Assembly: GCA_907163375.1 (NCBI GenBank)
Contig: CAJQUW010012634.1
Location: 1-64,000 of the forward strand
Direction: 5' to 3'
Source of the DNA: Prostheceraeus crozeri
Taxonomy: Eukaryota; Platyhelminthes; Polycladida; Euryleptidae
DNA length: 64,000 nt
Shown here: positions 11,451 to 22,635 of the stretch, in pieces
Numbering within the stretch: the stretch's first letter is position 1
How the letters are laid out: each line of letters begins with the position of its first letter
The notes under the pieces: model-generated
Told to the model about the DNA's origin: nothing
What the model saw: only the letters and a program-made list of their open reading frames with translations
The model's database searches: none
Made by a program: the position numbers and the translations under genes

Positions 11451-12539
11451 TAAGTTGCGTAAACTACGCAAGTGGGACTGAGATATTCAAGCCCGTCCAA
11501 GTTGATTTTGCCACAATTTTTGAATGTTAGCGTTGTTGAATGTTTTCTTCAAGAATATCACTAGCAAGAAGATGATTTCATGCTGAAAATTGTTATAATC
11601 AGGATAGTGATCGTGTGATTTTAAAAAATGTGATACATGTCCTGGTTTAATCTTCATGATCTCGCGGCGAAGTTGTATCATCGTGTTGTAAGTGAAGCTG
11701 TATTATCTTGCTTAGACAGCGTGAAACAGATGAGCTTCATGACAATGGCAACTGGGAGAATGCAAAATCACGTCTAATTACGTCCTATTCCCAAATAGAC
11801 TCTTCAATCGCAATGACCTGAGAAGTGAGTCTATACAAAATTGAATTCATGTATAGATGGTTTAATCAAGCCATTTTATTGGTAAAAACAGTACTAAATA
11901 GCCATCGATTGTTTCATTGGCATATAGCTAAAGGTGTTTATTACATCTTTTTGTTTTTGAACATCAGGTGGCGGTTGGCGTTGAGGAACACACAATAATT
12001 AAAGACACTCTGAATTATGCATTGCTGGTTATTTTAAAATGAAATAGAAAGTAGAATGGAGACAGTAATTCTACTCTCCAAAACCTGAACAAGTAAGTAG
12101 TAGGTTTTAATTCTCACAATAATAAAAACCACAATTATAAGTCCGCATAAGAGTTTGTCTCCGTAAACTGACTTTTCAGAACTACAAGTATACTCGTAGT
12201 TGGCAAATAAAGTAAAAATGTCTTCCTATTTTCCAGCCACGACTTTACTCTTAATGGTTCATGCTGATTGTTTTGTTCGGAAAATACCAATACCTATAGA
12301 TACCAAATAGCCCAATATTTTCACGAATTATCACCTCGATTAGTTTGACAAACATTTTCCGGCTTGGCAGTGAAGGTGTTAAATTCTTTGGAAGGTCAAA
12401 ACTACCAGTGGCAATTCTCAATACTGTCTGCCACTTTGTGGCAAGCAGTGAGAGAACATTCTGTTATGTGTTCTTTCTTATAGCTTGATACCCTTGCTGC
12501 CACAATAATGATTAATGATCTACACTAATATGTAATTTA
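11451..12539. other. Unassigned non-coding stretch
   Basis: No coding frame, RNA gene or repeat family recognised. Confidence 0.45.
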
Positions 12540-13324
12540 CACAGTAAATCACTGGATACTCGATGCAAATTCATCCTTGTTCGTATGCCTCTGGTATGCA
12601 TTTGGTAAGTTCAGCTTTAAGTCACAGCAAAGAATGTATGTATTACATACTACTGTCAAATAACTTTTTTCGATAAGACCAGTCGTTAATATTTTTTGTC
12701 TGAATGAGTGATATTTAACAAGATTATTTTTATAGTGAATTTTATGCTACACGAGATTGTCGTCGTTACTAATTGTCTAGCATTATTAGCAGGGCGTTTA
12801 GTTAGCTCTACTTTATGAACCAAGTTGATTAACATCCATTCATTCAAACGATATCTTTCGTGCAATCGTGTTGACTTATATATCTCAAACACAACTATTT
12901 TTGCGTTCATGAATTATAATGCGTTTTTATTTCGAATTGATAATATGTTTTATTTCAAAATTACATAATGCATAATTGTTGATGGTCGAACACTTATTGA
13001 TTATTCATGAAATGCCCTAGACATGCATTAAAATCGAATTCAACATTGAAAGTATGAATCTTGAATGTCATTGTCTCACTACTTACAGAGCAGTATTAAC
13101 GTTGGTGTGATCTTTGTTGACAAAAGGCCTTAAATCAACATACTTTTATGATTTATGCTTTCTTTCAACATTGTGCTAGTACGGCTCTAGTATGTAAAGC
13201 ATTCCACATTTGAAATAACATACGAAAAGCATACAAATACATACCAAGAGAACACAGAAATATACCAAAAAAATATTTTGTTATGCATCCTTCGTATGTG
13301 ATTGGTATTGAGCGATTTACAGTG
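12540..13324. mobile_element. CACTG family A short element, internally deleted
   Basis: A 785-bp copy with left end CACAGTAAATCACTGGATAC and right end TATTGAGCGATTTACAGTG. It is flanked by TA on both sides (12538-12539 and 13325-13326), consistent with a 2-bp target duplication. Relative to the 1-kb copies it lacks roughly 200 bp of the left interior. Non-coding. Confidence 0.85.
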
Positions 13325-13326
13325 TA

Positions 13327-14039
13327 GGATGAGGCGCCATTTTCTATTATCTTGACTGTTAGTCTGCTTTCTTTTTAGTATTAATTAGGCCTAGTTTCTT
13401 TCTTCGTAGTTTCTCCCTAGGCTATAATTTATAGCCTACATATTTTCCACCCGATTGATAGTCAGTGTCAAGTTGCATTGGGGATTCAAGTCTCTATCCC
13501 CTGTGCTTGAGGGAATCAGGCGGATGCACTTTTTGCTGATTGTCGCTTCTAATGAGTGCTTTACCACAACTCAGAGTTTTAAATTCAGTCCCTTCTTTAG
13601 AACATGAAGACCGTTTCTAAGTACATGTAGTAAAGTCCCTTTTCAAGGGTCTAATTGTCGATTTTTAGACTGTGTGAAAGGGTCTCTATGTATGACATGA
13701 CGACCGTTTTTGAAGTTATAAGACCTTTAAAGGCCGCCTATTTTACTGTCATTCAGACCATTTGCTTTTTGTTTCTGCAGATGCTGGAGGGTTTTAATCG
13801 TAAAATGATGCAATTTCCAGAGAATTAGGCATTCTTCCTACGGTTCCTAAAATCATGAAAATATTACAGTAATCCGTGAATCGTGAAAACGTGTGAACAG
13901 TATGTGATAATGCGTGTACCGCATGCACACCGTGTACACCCGTGCTCGAGGACTCAGAGGATCACGCCTAGAACACGCAGCGTGTTCCATGCGTAATTTG
14001 CCGTGATCTCTGATACATGTGGCACGACATCTTATGAAA
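13327..14039. other. Unassigned non-coding stretch
   Basis: Contains a short run of GTCTCTAT / CCTTTCAAGGGTCTAATT-like sequence and a CGTG-rich patch at 13885-14040. No gene is supported. Confidence 0.4.
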
Positions 14040-14340
14040 GATGACAATGGCCGGACTCATCGTGCCATAGTTCTGAACCGGCATTTGGAATAAGAAACAA
14101 ATTAGCGCATCAATTAGTTAGCAAAGTCAGCGACTGAAATCCCAATGAACGTGTGTGGGACATAATGGACGAAGAGTGAGAGTTCGAATGCATCTGCTGC
14201 CCCGATCCATTCAAGAACTGCAAATTGCATTGAAAGAGATCCTCCAGAGTCATATCAGGAAAATCATTTCTAGTATGATGAAGCGCTGTGAGGCCGCTAG
14301 CAAAGCGATAGGAGACCACACTCGCTAGTAACTCCTTGAT
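14040..14340 (+). pseudogene. Tc1-like transposase, C-terminal remnant
   Basis: The plus-strand translation in shifting frames reads DDNGRTHRA (family: QDNARPHRA, containing the second catalytic Asp), then DLNPNERVWDIMDEE (family: DLNPIEHVWDxLxxR, containing the third acidic residue). It continues with degenerate IHSRTANCIERDPPESY and a SMRRRC-like end. Stops and frame changes are frequent, so it is an old dead copy. Ends were not located. Confidence 0.7.
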
Positions 14341-15981
14341 TGCCTTTCTATACCTTTTTTCCTTCTTGGTATGTTTGTGTTTTGAGTTTGAATATAAATC
14401 CTAATGCCATTGGCTTTGAATGTTGCATTGCAATAAACCTACATGGATGCCCTTGCAAATGCAGCACAATGTGCGCATTGGTATATTCATCACTGAGGAT
14501 GAATTGTAGGTAGGTGCATCTCATCAAGTCCATATCTATGGCAACATAGCATCATTCAAGCTAATTTTCAATTCAAGAGTAAAACATTCAAATCATTTGC
14601 ATATAGAATTCAAAGTGAATTTTGATCTTATGCATTTAGGTTTAGCTGCAGTTTCTCATCGGCTTGTGTCTTTGAAATCTATTAAGTTGATAATGAGACC
14701 GCTGCATATGCTTATTGATTGCATGTCAAAAATGAAAATGTTAATGGATTCTTCCTTTTGCAGTTTTCAATGGTACGCACCGCCATGGCTATTCAGTCGG
14801 AAGTAAAAGACGTAACCTTTGATAAAGGTTGATTTGAATAATTTGAATATGCTCTGCACATACGTAAAAAGATATTCGTAGGAATTATGATAATCAAGTC
14901 TCACGATACAAATAGAATCAATGTGTAATGTTAGGATCGTTCTCAAACGTCTGGAAGTGAGCGATGCTAATATTAACTTAAATTTTATTGGTCTCTATGA
15001 CGATCCGAATAGTCAAGGTTGAAACTTAATCTCCAAACTTCTTTACAAATGAAGCAATTTGGATAGTAGATAAATGAATATTTACAGTACTGCCTTTACA
15101 AAACTTAGGAAAGAAAGAAATATAGTGCAATGATGACAAGTATCAGAAGCGAGCACAAGGACTAAGTCTCCGTTCATCGGAGTGTAATGCACGAAGGTCG
15201 AAGCTCGGCGCCACTCATCAGAAATATTTGGGACAAAGTCACTTGGTTCGTCAATAACTTCCGTGCACAGCTTTTTCTCTGATAGTTGTCCGATGAGTCT
15301 TGTCCTGTCCTTTTATGACTCCTTCATCAGTAAGGCTGAATTTTCCTCCAAATTGTCACCGAATAGGAGTTGGTTGTCGTGGATCACTTGCATCCCTACG
15401 GTTCATATATGGCGATTTGCCAATGCATGACATATAATCTCCACAGTGATATAGTGTTGATAATTGTTTTGCTCTATCCAATGACCATCTTGGGTGGTGA
15501 TTACGCATATTTTCCATCGCCCTAGTACGGTTGATCACACTGGTTGACGTGATTTTGCTGTGCAATTTAGCATTTGTTAGTTGAACCCAACGTTTGTATT
15601 TCTTCTAATATTTGGGTAACACGGCTTATAATATGCTTTATGTATAGAATCTAATTATTCAAATTAATATTTACAGTATCTTGTATTCATGCTTGAATAG
15701 GGCACAAACCCCGGAATGCGCGTTACGACTTACACTCATTATTTCCTAAATTTAATCGCAACAATAATTTGTGGTGTATTACAAATGTACGTGTAATTAA
15801 ACATTGAGTTGCATCCTGAATATTTCATATCCAATAGACTCAAGTTGCTATCAGTTGTTGCAAATGTTTTCAACCGGATTTGTAGATAGAAGCAAATTTC
15901 AATACAATTTCATATGATCCGGCAGACTACATTGCTAGTTATACTTCAAGAGTGGTATAAAGTGTTTAGATAGTGTGAGTG

Positions 15982-16970
15982 CACTGTAAATCGCTGGATA
16001 CGATAAATACATACAAACATATACCAAAATCACATACAATTTGAAACTAACATCTGATACGAGATTATCGTATGTTTACAGAGATCTGGTATGTTTTTCA
16101 TACGAAATCTCACTTACTTTCGTATACGTATAGCGATACGAACTATTCTGTCTGTGATTGGTTGTTTTACAATGAAATACGAGTTGTTGGTATGTTTTAT
16201 ATACGAGGCCCGATGCAAATTGGTATGTGTTTCGTATGCATTTCGTATGAATAGCTTTAAGTCACATGGCAAGAAATAAGTTATAATACATACTACTTAC
16301 AAATAACTTTTTTTCAGTAATACCAGTCGTGAATATTTCTGTGAAAATATGGTATTTAACTAGATTATATTTTTTTGTGAAATTGAAACCGCATGTATCG
16401 TCATTGCTACTTGTCTAGCAACATTAACAAGACGTTAAGTTAGCTCTACTTTATGAACAAAGTTGACAAACATCAATTCAATCAAGCGCTATCTTGCGTG
16501 TAACCATTTCGACTTATATATCTCAAACATAGCTATTTTGTGTGGTCATGAATTATAATGTGTTTTCATTTCGGATTGATAAAATGAATAATTTCAAAAT
16601 TACATAATGCATAATTGTTGATGGTCAAATACTTATTGATTATTCATGAAATGCCTCAGACTTACATGAATTAAAATCGAATTCAGTATTGCAGGTTTGA
16701 CTATTAAATGTCATTATCTTACTACTTACAAAACAGTAGTAACATTAGTGTGATCTTTATTGACAAAAGGGCTTAAATCAACATATATTAGAAATCATTG
16801 ATGCTTTCCTTTAACATTGTGCTGGTATGGCTTTAGTATGTAAAGCATACCACATTTGAAATAACATGCGGAAAGCATACAAATACATATCAAGAGAATA
16901 CAGAAATATACCAGAAAAAATTTTTGGTATGCATCCTTCGTATGCGATTGGTATTGAGCGATTTACAGTG
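15982..16970. mobile_element. CACTG family A short element, complete
   Basis: A 989-bp element with ends CACTGTAAATCGCTGGATAC and GGTATTGAGCGATTTACAGTG (inverted for the outer 14 bases). The flanking dinucleotide TG is duplicated (15980-15981 and 16971-16972). Removing the element and one TG gives GTGTGAGTGGTATCAG, matching GCTGTGAGTGGTATCAG in the paralogous tract at about 11262-11277, which proves the boundaries. There is no coding capacity. CACTG ends plus a 2-bp duplication are the hallmarks of the EnSpm/CACTA (CMC) superfamily. Confidence 0.92.
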
Positions 16971-17078
16971 TGGTATCAGAACTTCTAACAACAACAAGAA
17001 AATTTACGACTTCTATGATAACATTCCTCAATGATTATTTTTTTCTTTGATTATATTCTTCTATATCTATTTATCTAT

Positions 17079-17927
17079 AATAATAACAATAATAATAAGC
17101 GTCTTTATTTCAAAAACAAGAATACCTCCAAATGGGAATCGTAGGGTTACATGGAAAATACAACGTGGTTGAACAAAAGTAATGCACACGTGTACACCAG
17201 AGGACAAAACTAAATAGAGTTATTGTACAAAACCGAAGAAGAAAAAATAAAGCCATCTGTCCTTTTCTTTGTTCTTGCGGACGGAAGTATCAAACGGTTG
17301 CTTCGAGTCGACTTAACCGGCAACAATGTGTGAAGGACATGTTCTGACGATGCAAGCGCTTGTTTGAATAGCTTCAATGATGAAGATTGTCTTCGCTCGA
17401 TGATGTTCGACATGTCGCAGTCATTACAAGTCCTGACATCTTCACCATGGATAATTCTAAAGGATCGTTTACAAAGCGACTGGAAAATAGAATTTAGACC
17501 ATGACCGGGATTCAAGAACACATTGGAAGCGTACTCCATAATTGAACGTATAACTGCATTGAAAACGGATACCAGTTCGTCATGAGATAAAAAACTTTTC
17601 AGGATGCGTAGTACATACAGCCTTTGAGAAGCTTTCTTGGAAATGAACTCAAAATGCTTGGTCCATGTAAGTTCTTTGTTGAAATATAGTCCGAGGATCT
17701 TAAGAACTGCAACATTGTCAAATTCAGGAACAACTGGAATTGCGAAGTTTCCGCATCGTTGCACACACAAAACTTTGGTTTTGCTTTTATTTACTAACAT
17801 TCCATGCGTATTACACCAATTTTCAAAATGAGACACTTCGTTTTTGTCAAGCGTTAAATCTTGATGATCGGACTTATACACTGGCAATAAAAGGATGACA
17901 TCATCTGCATATTTTACTACATGCGTG
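17079..17927 (-). mobile_element. LINE fragment, reverse transcriptase 3' part
   Basis: The minus-strand frame begins VVKYADDVILLLPVY, with the catalytic YADD at about 17899-17912, and continues 225 codons through the thumb (VNKSKTKVLCV; LKILGLYFNKELTWTKH) to the protein end at 17210. A short 3' UTR ends GACGCTTATTATTATTG..., an ATT-rich tail. ATCTAT is duplicated at both edges (17073-17078 and 17928-17933), and the paralogous tract at about 11384 shows the unoccupied site. It is 5'-truncated within the RT domain, so dead on arrival. Its 3' end resembles that of the LINE at 29.3 kb (both GACGCTTA plus a simple-repeat tail), so the two belong to related CR1/L2-like lineages. Confidence 0.87.
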
Positions 17928-18000
17928 ATCTATGCTCTGAAATCCATTGAGTACTCTACGCAACTATGGATTGCATACCAAAAACACACGTATATGATTC

Positions 18001-19847
18001 ATCTTTTGATTAAGATCACGTAAAAATAAATCAGCAAAATTTGACATGTCTCTCTAATGGTATATCTATGATTCATAGATATCCATGATCAACATTAACT
18101 TACAATAACTTATTGTGAAAGTGAATTCTTTAGCTGTGTTTGAAATTTGTGAACGTTGAATTTTAGATTATGAAATTTCAAATCGATCTTGTTGATTTTT
18201 CGACAACTTATTGGTTGAAATTTCAACCATAAAGTTGCCGAAGAAATAGCAGGTAAGTACCACACAAGCGATCAATAGAAGACTTCACGTTACTGGTTTT
18301 CGCTCAAGATCAGCAGCTCTCAGCGGTCAAATTGACAAAATAGTCTCTTAAGACTAAGACCGATGAGATCGAATAATCCCATTAACTGGAATATAAACGA
18401 TTGGAGTCCCTTGTTGTAGACTGATGAGCTCAGATTTTGTCTGGATATAACTGATCGAAGGGAAAGAGTTTGGAGGCATCGGAATCAGAGTTTTCAGTTC
18501 AGCAGTCTTTCTTTTCGCACAGCGAACGATAAGAAGAGCTCCCGTCCGACAACCAACTAGTGGATTGGTTATCTCACGGCGAGCTTTTTTGGTTCCTTAT
18601 TGCACTCCTCCAAATCATGGCTGTATGCAATGTGTGAATGCCATTGTTTAGGAATGGAATGAATCGCGGTGTTTACATTAATATAATATTGATTATATTA
18701 ATTATAAATATTGAAACTATTCTAATTGATGCAAATCGTGGATATCAAGCAATGAGTATTTGCAAAGTAACGAAGAGCACATATATAATCGAGAAAGCAG
18801 CACAAAGCAAATTTTTAAACATGAAGTAAGGAAGGATGAAGTTCTGGGAGTGATGAAAACCATAACACATATAAAATTACACATAAATAAGTGAGAAGGA
18901 AACGTATGGACTTTATCGCTCCTAGAAAATTGATCACATAGTGAAGTGAAATAAATGATCGATGTTGTGGAAAGAAAGCAGTCAGCCCTAATGAAGCGAT
19001 AAAATGGGGCGAAAACATGGAACATGCACACTTCTGTCAAATTTTCTAGCTGCTTGCGTCTCACAATCTTTAATCATGAAGTGTACATTGTAAATCGCTC
19101 AATGACAATCAAGAATATAAGAAATAAGAAATACACAAGAAATTTTAATGCATCAAGATTGCAAACATGTGAGAGGCTGACCGGTCATGAGAAACGCAAG
19201 AAACTGCTAACCTTGCCTCCTTTTGCCGCCCGAGAAACAATCACTCTGTCATTTTCGAACGATGCAACTTTGTCTCGAACACTAGGTAAATTGTCAGCGT
19301 ACCAAACTGTGTGACAGAATGCATTATCTATTCTTTAGTTTGTCTACAAGGTAAGTAGCAATGAAGAAATTGATTCATGAAGTCAACCGATCTGCCAACG
19401 TAATATGAAATGCTGACATAACACTTATTTTGACATATCAAGATATTTTGACCATATTTTGACTTATTTTGACTTTATTGACTTTTAACCGCCCCAGTGA
19501 TCAGGAAAATACAATTTAGGAAATCCAAGAATTTATCTCCAAGTATTGTCACAATAACTCTTATTAGTCATTGGTTGTCTGAGTGCGCGCGCTCGCGTGT
19601 GTGTGCGTGGATGTGCTTACTTGATGCTGATCGAATCGTCCCATCCTATTACGAACACCATTATTCTAAGAATTCAAGAGGTGTACTTCTAGAAATATAC
19701 GAGCAGGTCAGAAGACAAGCGCGAGGGTTTGTGTAGCAATAAGAACTCAGTTATTGGTTACCTTTTGGTCAGCGTTACACAGGCATTTGAGCCCTACAAT
19801 TTAACACTTACTCTATTTTTTACCGATATCTTCGATATCAACTCCGC
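18001..19847. other. Unassigned non-coding stretch
   Basis: TACATTGTAAATCGCTCAATGACA at about 19085 resembles the family A right terminus in inverse orientation and may be a lone end. Otherwise no coding frame, RNA gene or repeat is supported. Confidence 0.4.
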
Positions 19848-19952
19848 ATGGCATCACCAGAAAGTGCAAAGACAATTCCTAAAACTCGCATAAAGAGGAA
19901 GAGCTATACAGTTTTCGACAAATTGCAAATAATTGAGAGGCATAAAGGCTGA
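19848..19952 (+). pseudogene. Possible N-terminus of a helix-turn-helix transposase
   Basis: A 34-codon frame from ATG contains KRKSYTVFDKLQIIERHKG, the pattern that opens the first DNA-binding helix of pogo/Tigger/CENP-B-type and related transposases (basic residues, then Y-T/S, K-L-x-x-I/V). A stop follows at once, and the next bases (NGRD, NGAKYKPWG in frame) look like the decayed continuation. No catalytic domain is visible downstream. The assignment rests on about 20 residues. Confidence 0.4.
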
Positions 19953-21052
19953 AATGGTAGAGATTGAAATGGTGCCAAATACAAGCCCTGGGGTTCTATT
20001 TAGAGTTAATATTCCGTCGTAAAATCGATGAAAACTTAATATAAGCCCATGAGCTTTTATATGGAAAAATGCGGTATTTCTCATTGACATTGCTAAATTC
20101 TATCAAGCATTAACGCCTTCATTATTCGCCAGGCTCCTGAAAGAAACAGAGGCATTTTTAGAATTTTCTTCCATCTAACTCTCAAAGATTTGCTGTTTTC
20201 TTTTCCTAACTTATTTTTTATAATAAAAGTACGAGTACATTCACTTCGTGTAATATCAACATGCATGTTTGGTTTAAATATCATTTCGCTGAAATTTATT
20301 GTCTTACCCATAGATCACCAATTTCTTGCCTCATCATATTCGCTAAGATTTCTGAGATGCATTGAGTTTGTAACAATATCCATCTGATACGGTGGAAAAC
20401 TCAGACGTCAGATTCAAACGTGCATGTGTAAGTACATGTACATGCTTGACGATGGGTGCGGAGAATTGTGTTGCGGTCGACGATAGGGTCAAACCAAAAC
20501 AATTGCTCTTCATCACTGTTATGTTGATGATATATCCGTGCAGAATTCATTCCATTTGTCTTCATCGCAAATGTGAATGTACGATGCATAAGAGAAAGTC
20601 ATAAATTCACAATTCAAAAAACAGAATCTCAAATGAAATGCTGTATTGGGATCAATTCATATTCTGAGATTGAGATTTCTTGTAACCGACAGCAAAACAC
20701 TTATCAATGTATCACAACGCAAGATCAAGTGGACTAACATGACCAATGCTACAGTTATAACACGCTTACTTAGTTAATGCAATGGGAAACACTTTGGTTA
20801 TTCATTGTACAACTTCACTTGTCGTAGGAGTGACGATAATAGACTGTCCGATGCGATAAATAAAGTCCATGTCCAACATTGTACGGTGAACGAGATGAAA
20901 CCTGTTATCAGTTCAGTTTCTTCCCTAATTCCCTACTTTGTGGCTAATTCCAGGTACAGTAGCATGGCACTAAATTGACTTATGCATTATATTACGTAAT
21001 TATCTAAGACTTGTTTATTATGTAACCGTCTATCTTACTTGATTGTTAAGGT

Positions 21053-21056
<4 letters not shown>
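19953..21056. other. Unassigned non-coding stretch
   Basis: No supported feature. Short frames around 20093-20604 on both strands lack any family signature. Confidence 0.4.

Positions 21057-21107
<51 letters not shown>
21057..21107. repeat. (AT)n microsatellite
   Basis: AT dinucleotide run of about 25 units, just upstream of the Crypton coding region. Confidence 0.95.
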
Positions 21108-21112
<5 letters not shown>

Positions 21113-21694
21113 TAGTGAAAGACATTTGGAAGACAAACTCCGCGTTGTCACGCTTTGAATTTGTCAGCACTCAGGATATTGAAGACACCTTCAAAAGCTG
21201 CGCCAGCTAATGCGAAACGAGCCACCAACTACGCCATGCATGTTTACGAGGAATGATTATCGAAAAGGAATGAGACCTTCCCAGAAAAGCCCTTCCATCG
21301 ATAGACGACCTGACTGGTGTTAGGTGCGACGTCCTCGAGAGTACTCTATCCCACTTCGTGCATGAGATCCGACGGAAAGATGTTAAAGAATATCCCGCGA
21401 ATAGTATTCACGGGATTATGTGTGGCATCATCCAATAAATATAGAAAATATAGCCTATTATTACCGTCCGATATTTTCGAGACGAATGCATGCGACCCGA
21501 CCTTAACTTTTTCAAACGACTCAAAATTCTTCAAACTTTGCTGTATCGATCGTCAGATGCAGGAGCTGACAGAGAAGGGAGTCTAACTCCAGAAGCGTCA
21601 GGCTGATCCAATTACAAGTGACGACGAGTTATTGTGGTCCTCACGCGCATTTTCGCTGAAATCCAGTGAAGGACTACACTGTTAGGCAAAATGG

Positions 21695-21952
21695 TCCGTA
21701 TTAAAGGTAGGAAAGGGTCCGTATTACGATGGTCCGAAATTATTTTGAGAAAAATTCTGTCACGTGTGTTATTTATTACTGATTAATGCTTGCATACCTG
21801 AAAAATTGCTAACAATAAAGTTTAAAGTAAAAAAAGCAAAGTTGATTTTATCCAATATTGCATGAAATCTTTAGAGGGTCCGCATTCACAACATATGTGA
21901 AGGTCCGAAATGTGGTCTGTAATATTTCATAGGGTCCGTAGGCTACACTGGT
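21695..21952. promoter_or_regulatory. Left subterminal GGTCC repeat array of family C
   Basis: GGTCCGTATT, GGGTCCGTATTACG, ATGGTCCGAAATT, GGGTCCGCATTC, AGGTCCGAAATG and GGGTCCGTAGG recur over 260 bp. The mirrored array lies at 30780-30945. Such repeats are the expected transposase-complex binding sites in CACTA-like elements. Confidence 0.7.
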
Positions 21953-22585
21953 TGACAAAATTGCGGAAAAATTGCAATATATATGTGATAATACAGAAAT
22001 AGTGCAATTTATAATTTGATGATATAAAACTATTACAATTTATATATAAACTGAAAAATTGCAGTTTCTGAAAGTTATATATATTGCAATAAAATCATAT
22101 GAAATGCAAATTATGAAAAGTATTGTAGATGGCGCTCAAAGAGATCAATGACTTAGAATATGGTTAGAATGTATAAATCAGATTGTCTGTAGGTGCGGTG
22201 ACTTATTATTTTACGCCTGTATTATAAGACGCATAACATTTCGAGAGGCTCTTACTGACTTAAAATGACTGTATCACTCAACGTCTTTTGGAATTCATGG
22301 CAATGCAGTTGTAACATCTCAATGTCAGCTTAATGACGTAAGCAAGTTAACAATGAGTGACATTAAGCGGGTGCTCCATCCATCCACTTCTTAAGCAATT
22401 ATTCTCCTATCACCCACCCCATCAAAGTCTTCATTTCTCATTCACATTTTTTAACATTAGCATATGGGAAACTAGCAAAGCGTTGATTTGAGAATCACGT
22501 GCTCCATCTCAATCATCATTCGTTGATTTTAACTTGTGAAACTTCAACATTTCTGTACATGTAATTGATTTCACTGAGCAGAAAA

Positions 22586-22586
<1 letters not shown>

Positions 22587-22632
<46 letters not shown>
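22587..22632. repeat. (AT)n microsatellite
   Basis: AT dinucleotide run of about 22 units inside the family C element. Confidence 0.95.

Positions 22633-22635
<3 letters not shown>

Larger units (their letters stand above)
14646..18000. repeat. Second copy of the GPCR upstream tract, with two later insertions
   Basis: Sequence homologous to 10736-11440, expanded by a CACTG family A element (15982-16970) and a LINE (17079-17927). It also contains the block matching window positions 1-115. No receptor frame follows on its downstream side: that place holds the Tc1-like remnant and anonymous DNA. The second unit either lost its receptor gene or duplicated only the flank. Confidence 0.75.

Noticed and set aside
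14597-14806. 69-codon plus frame in the duplicated tract as a conserved small protein
   Set aside because: The homologous segment at 10720-10830 does not keep the frame.
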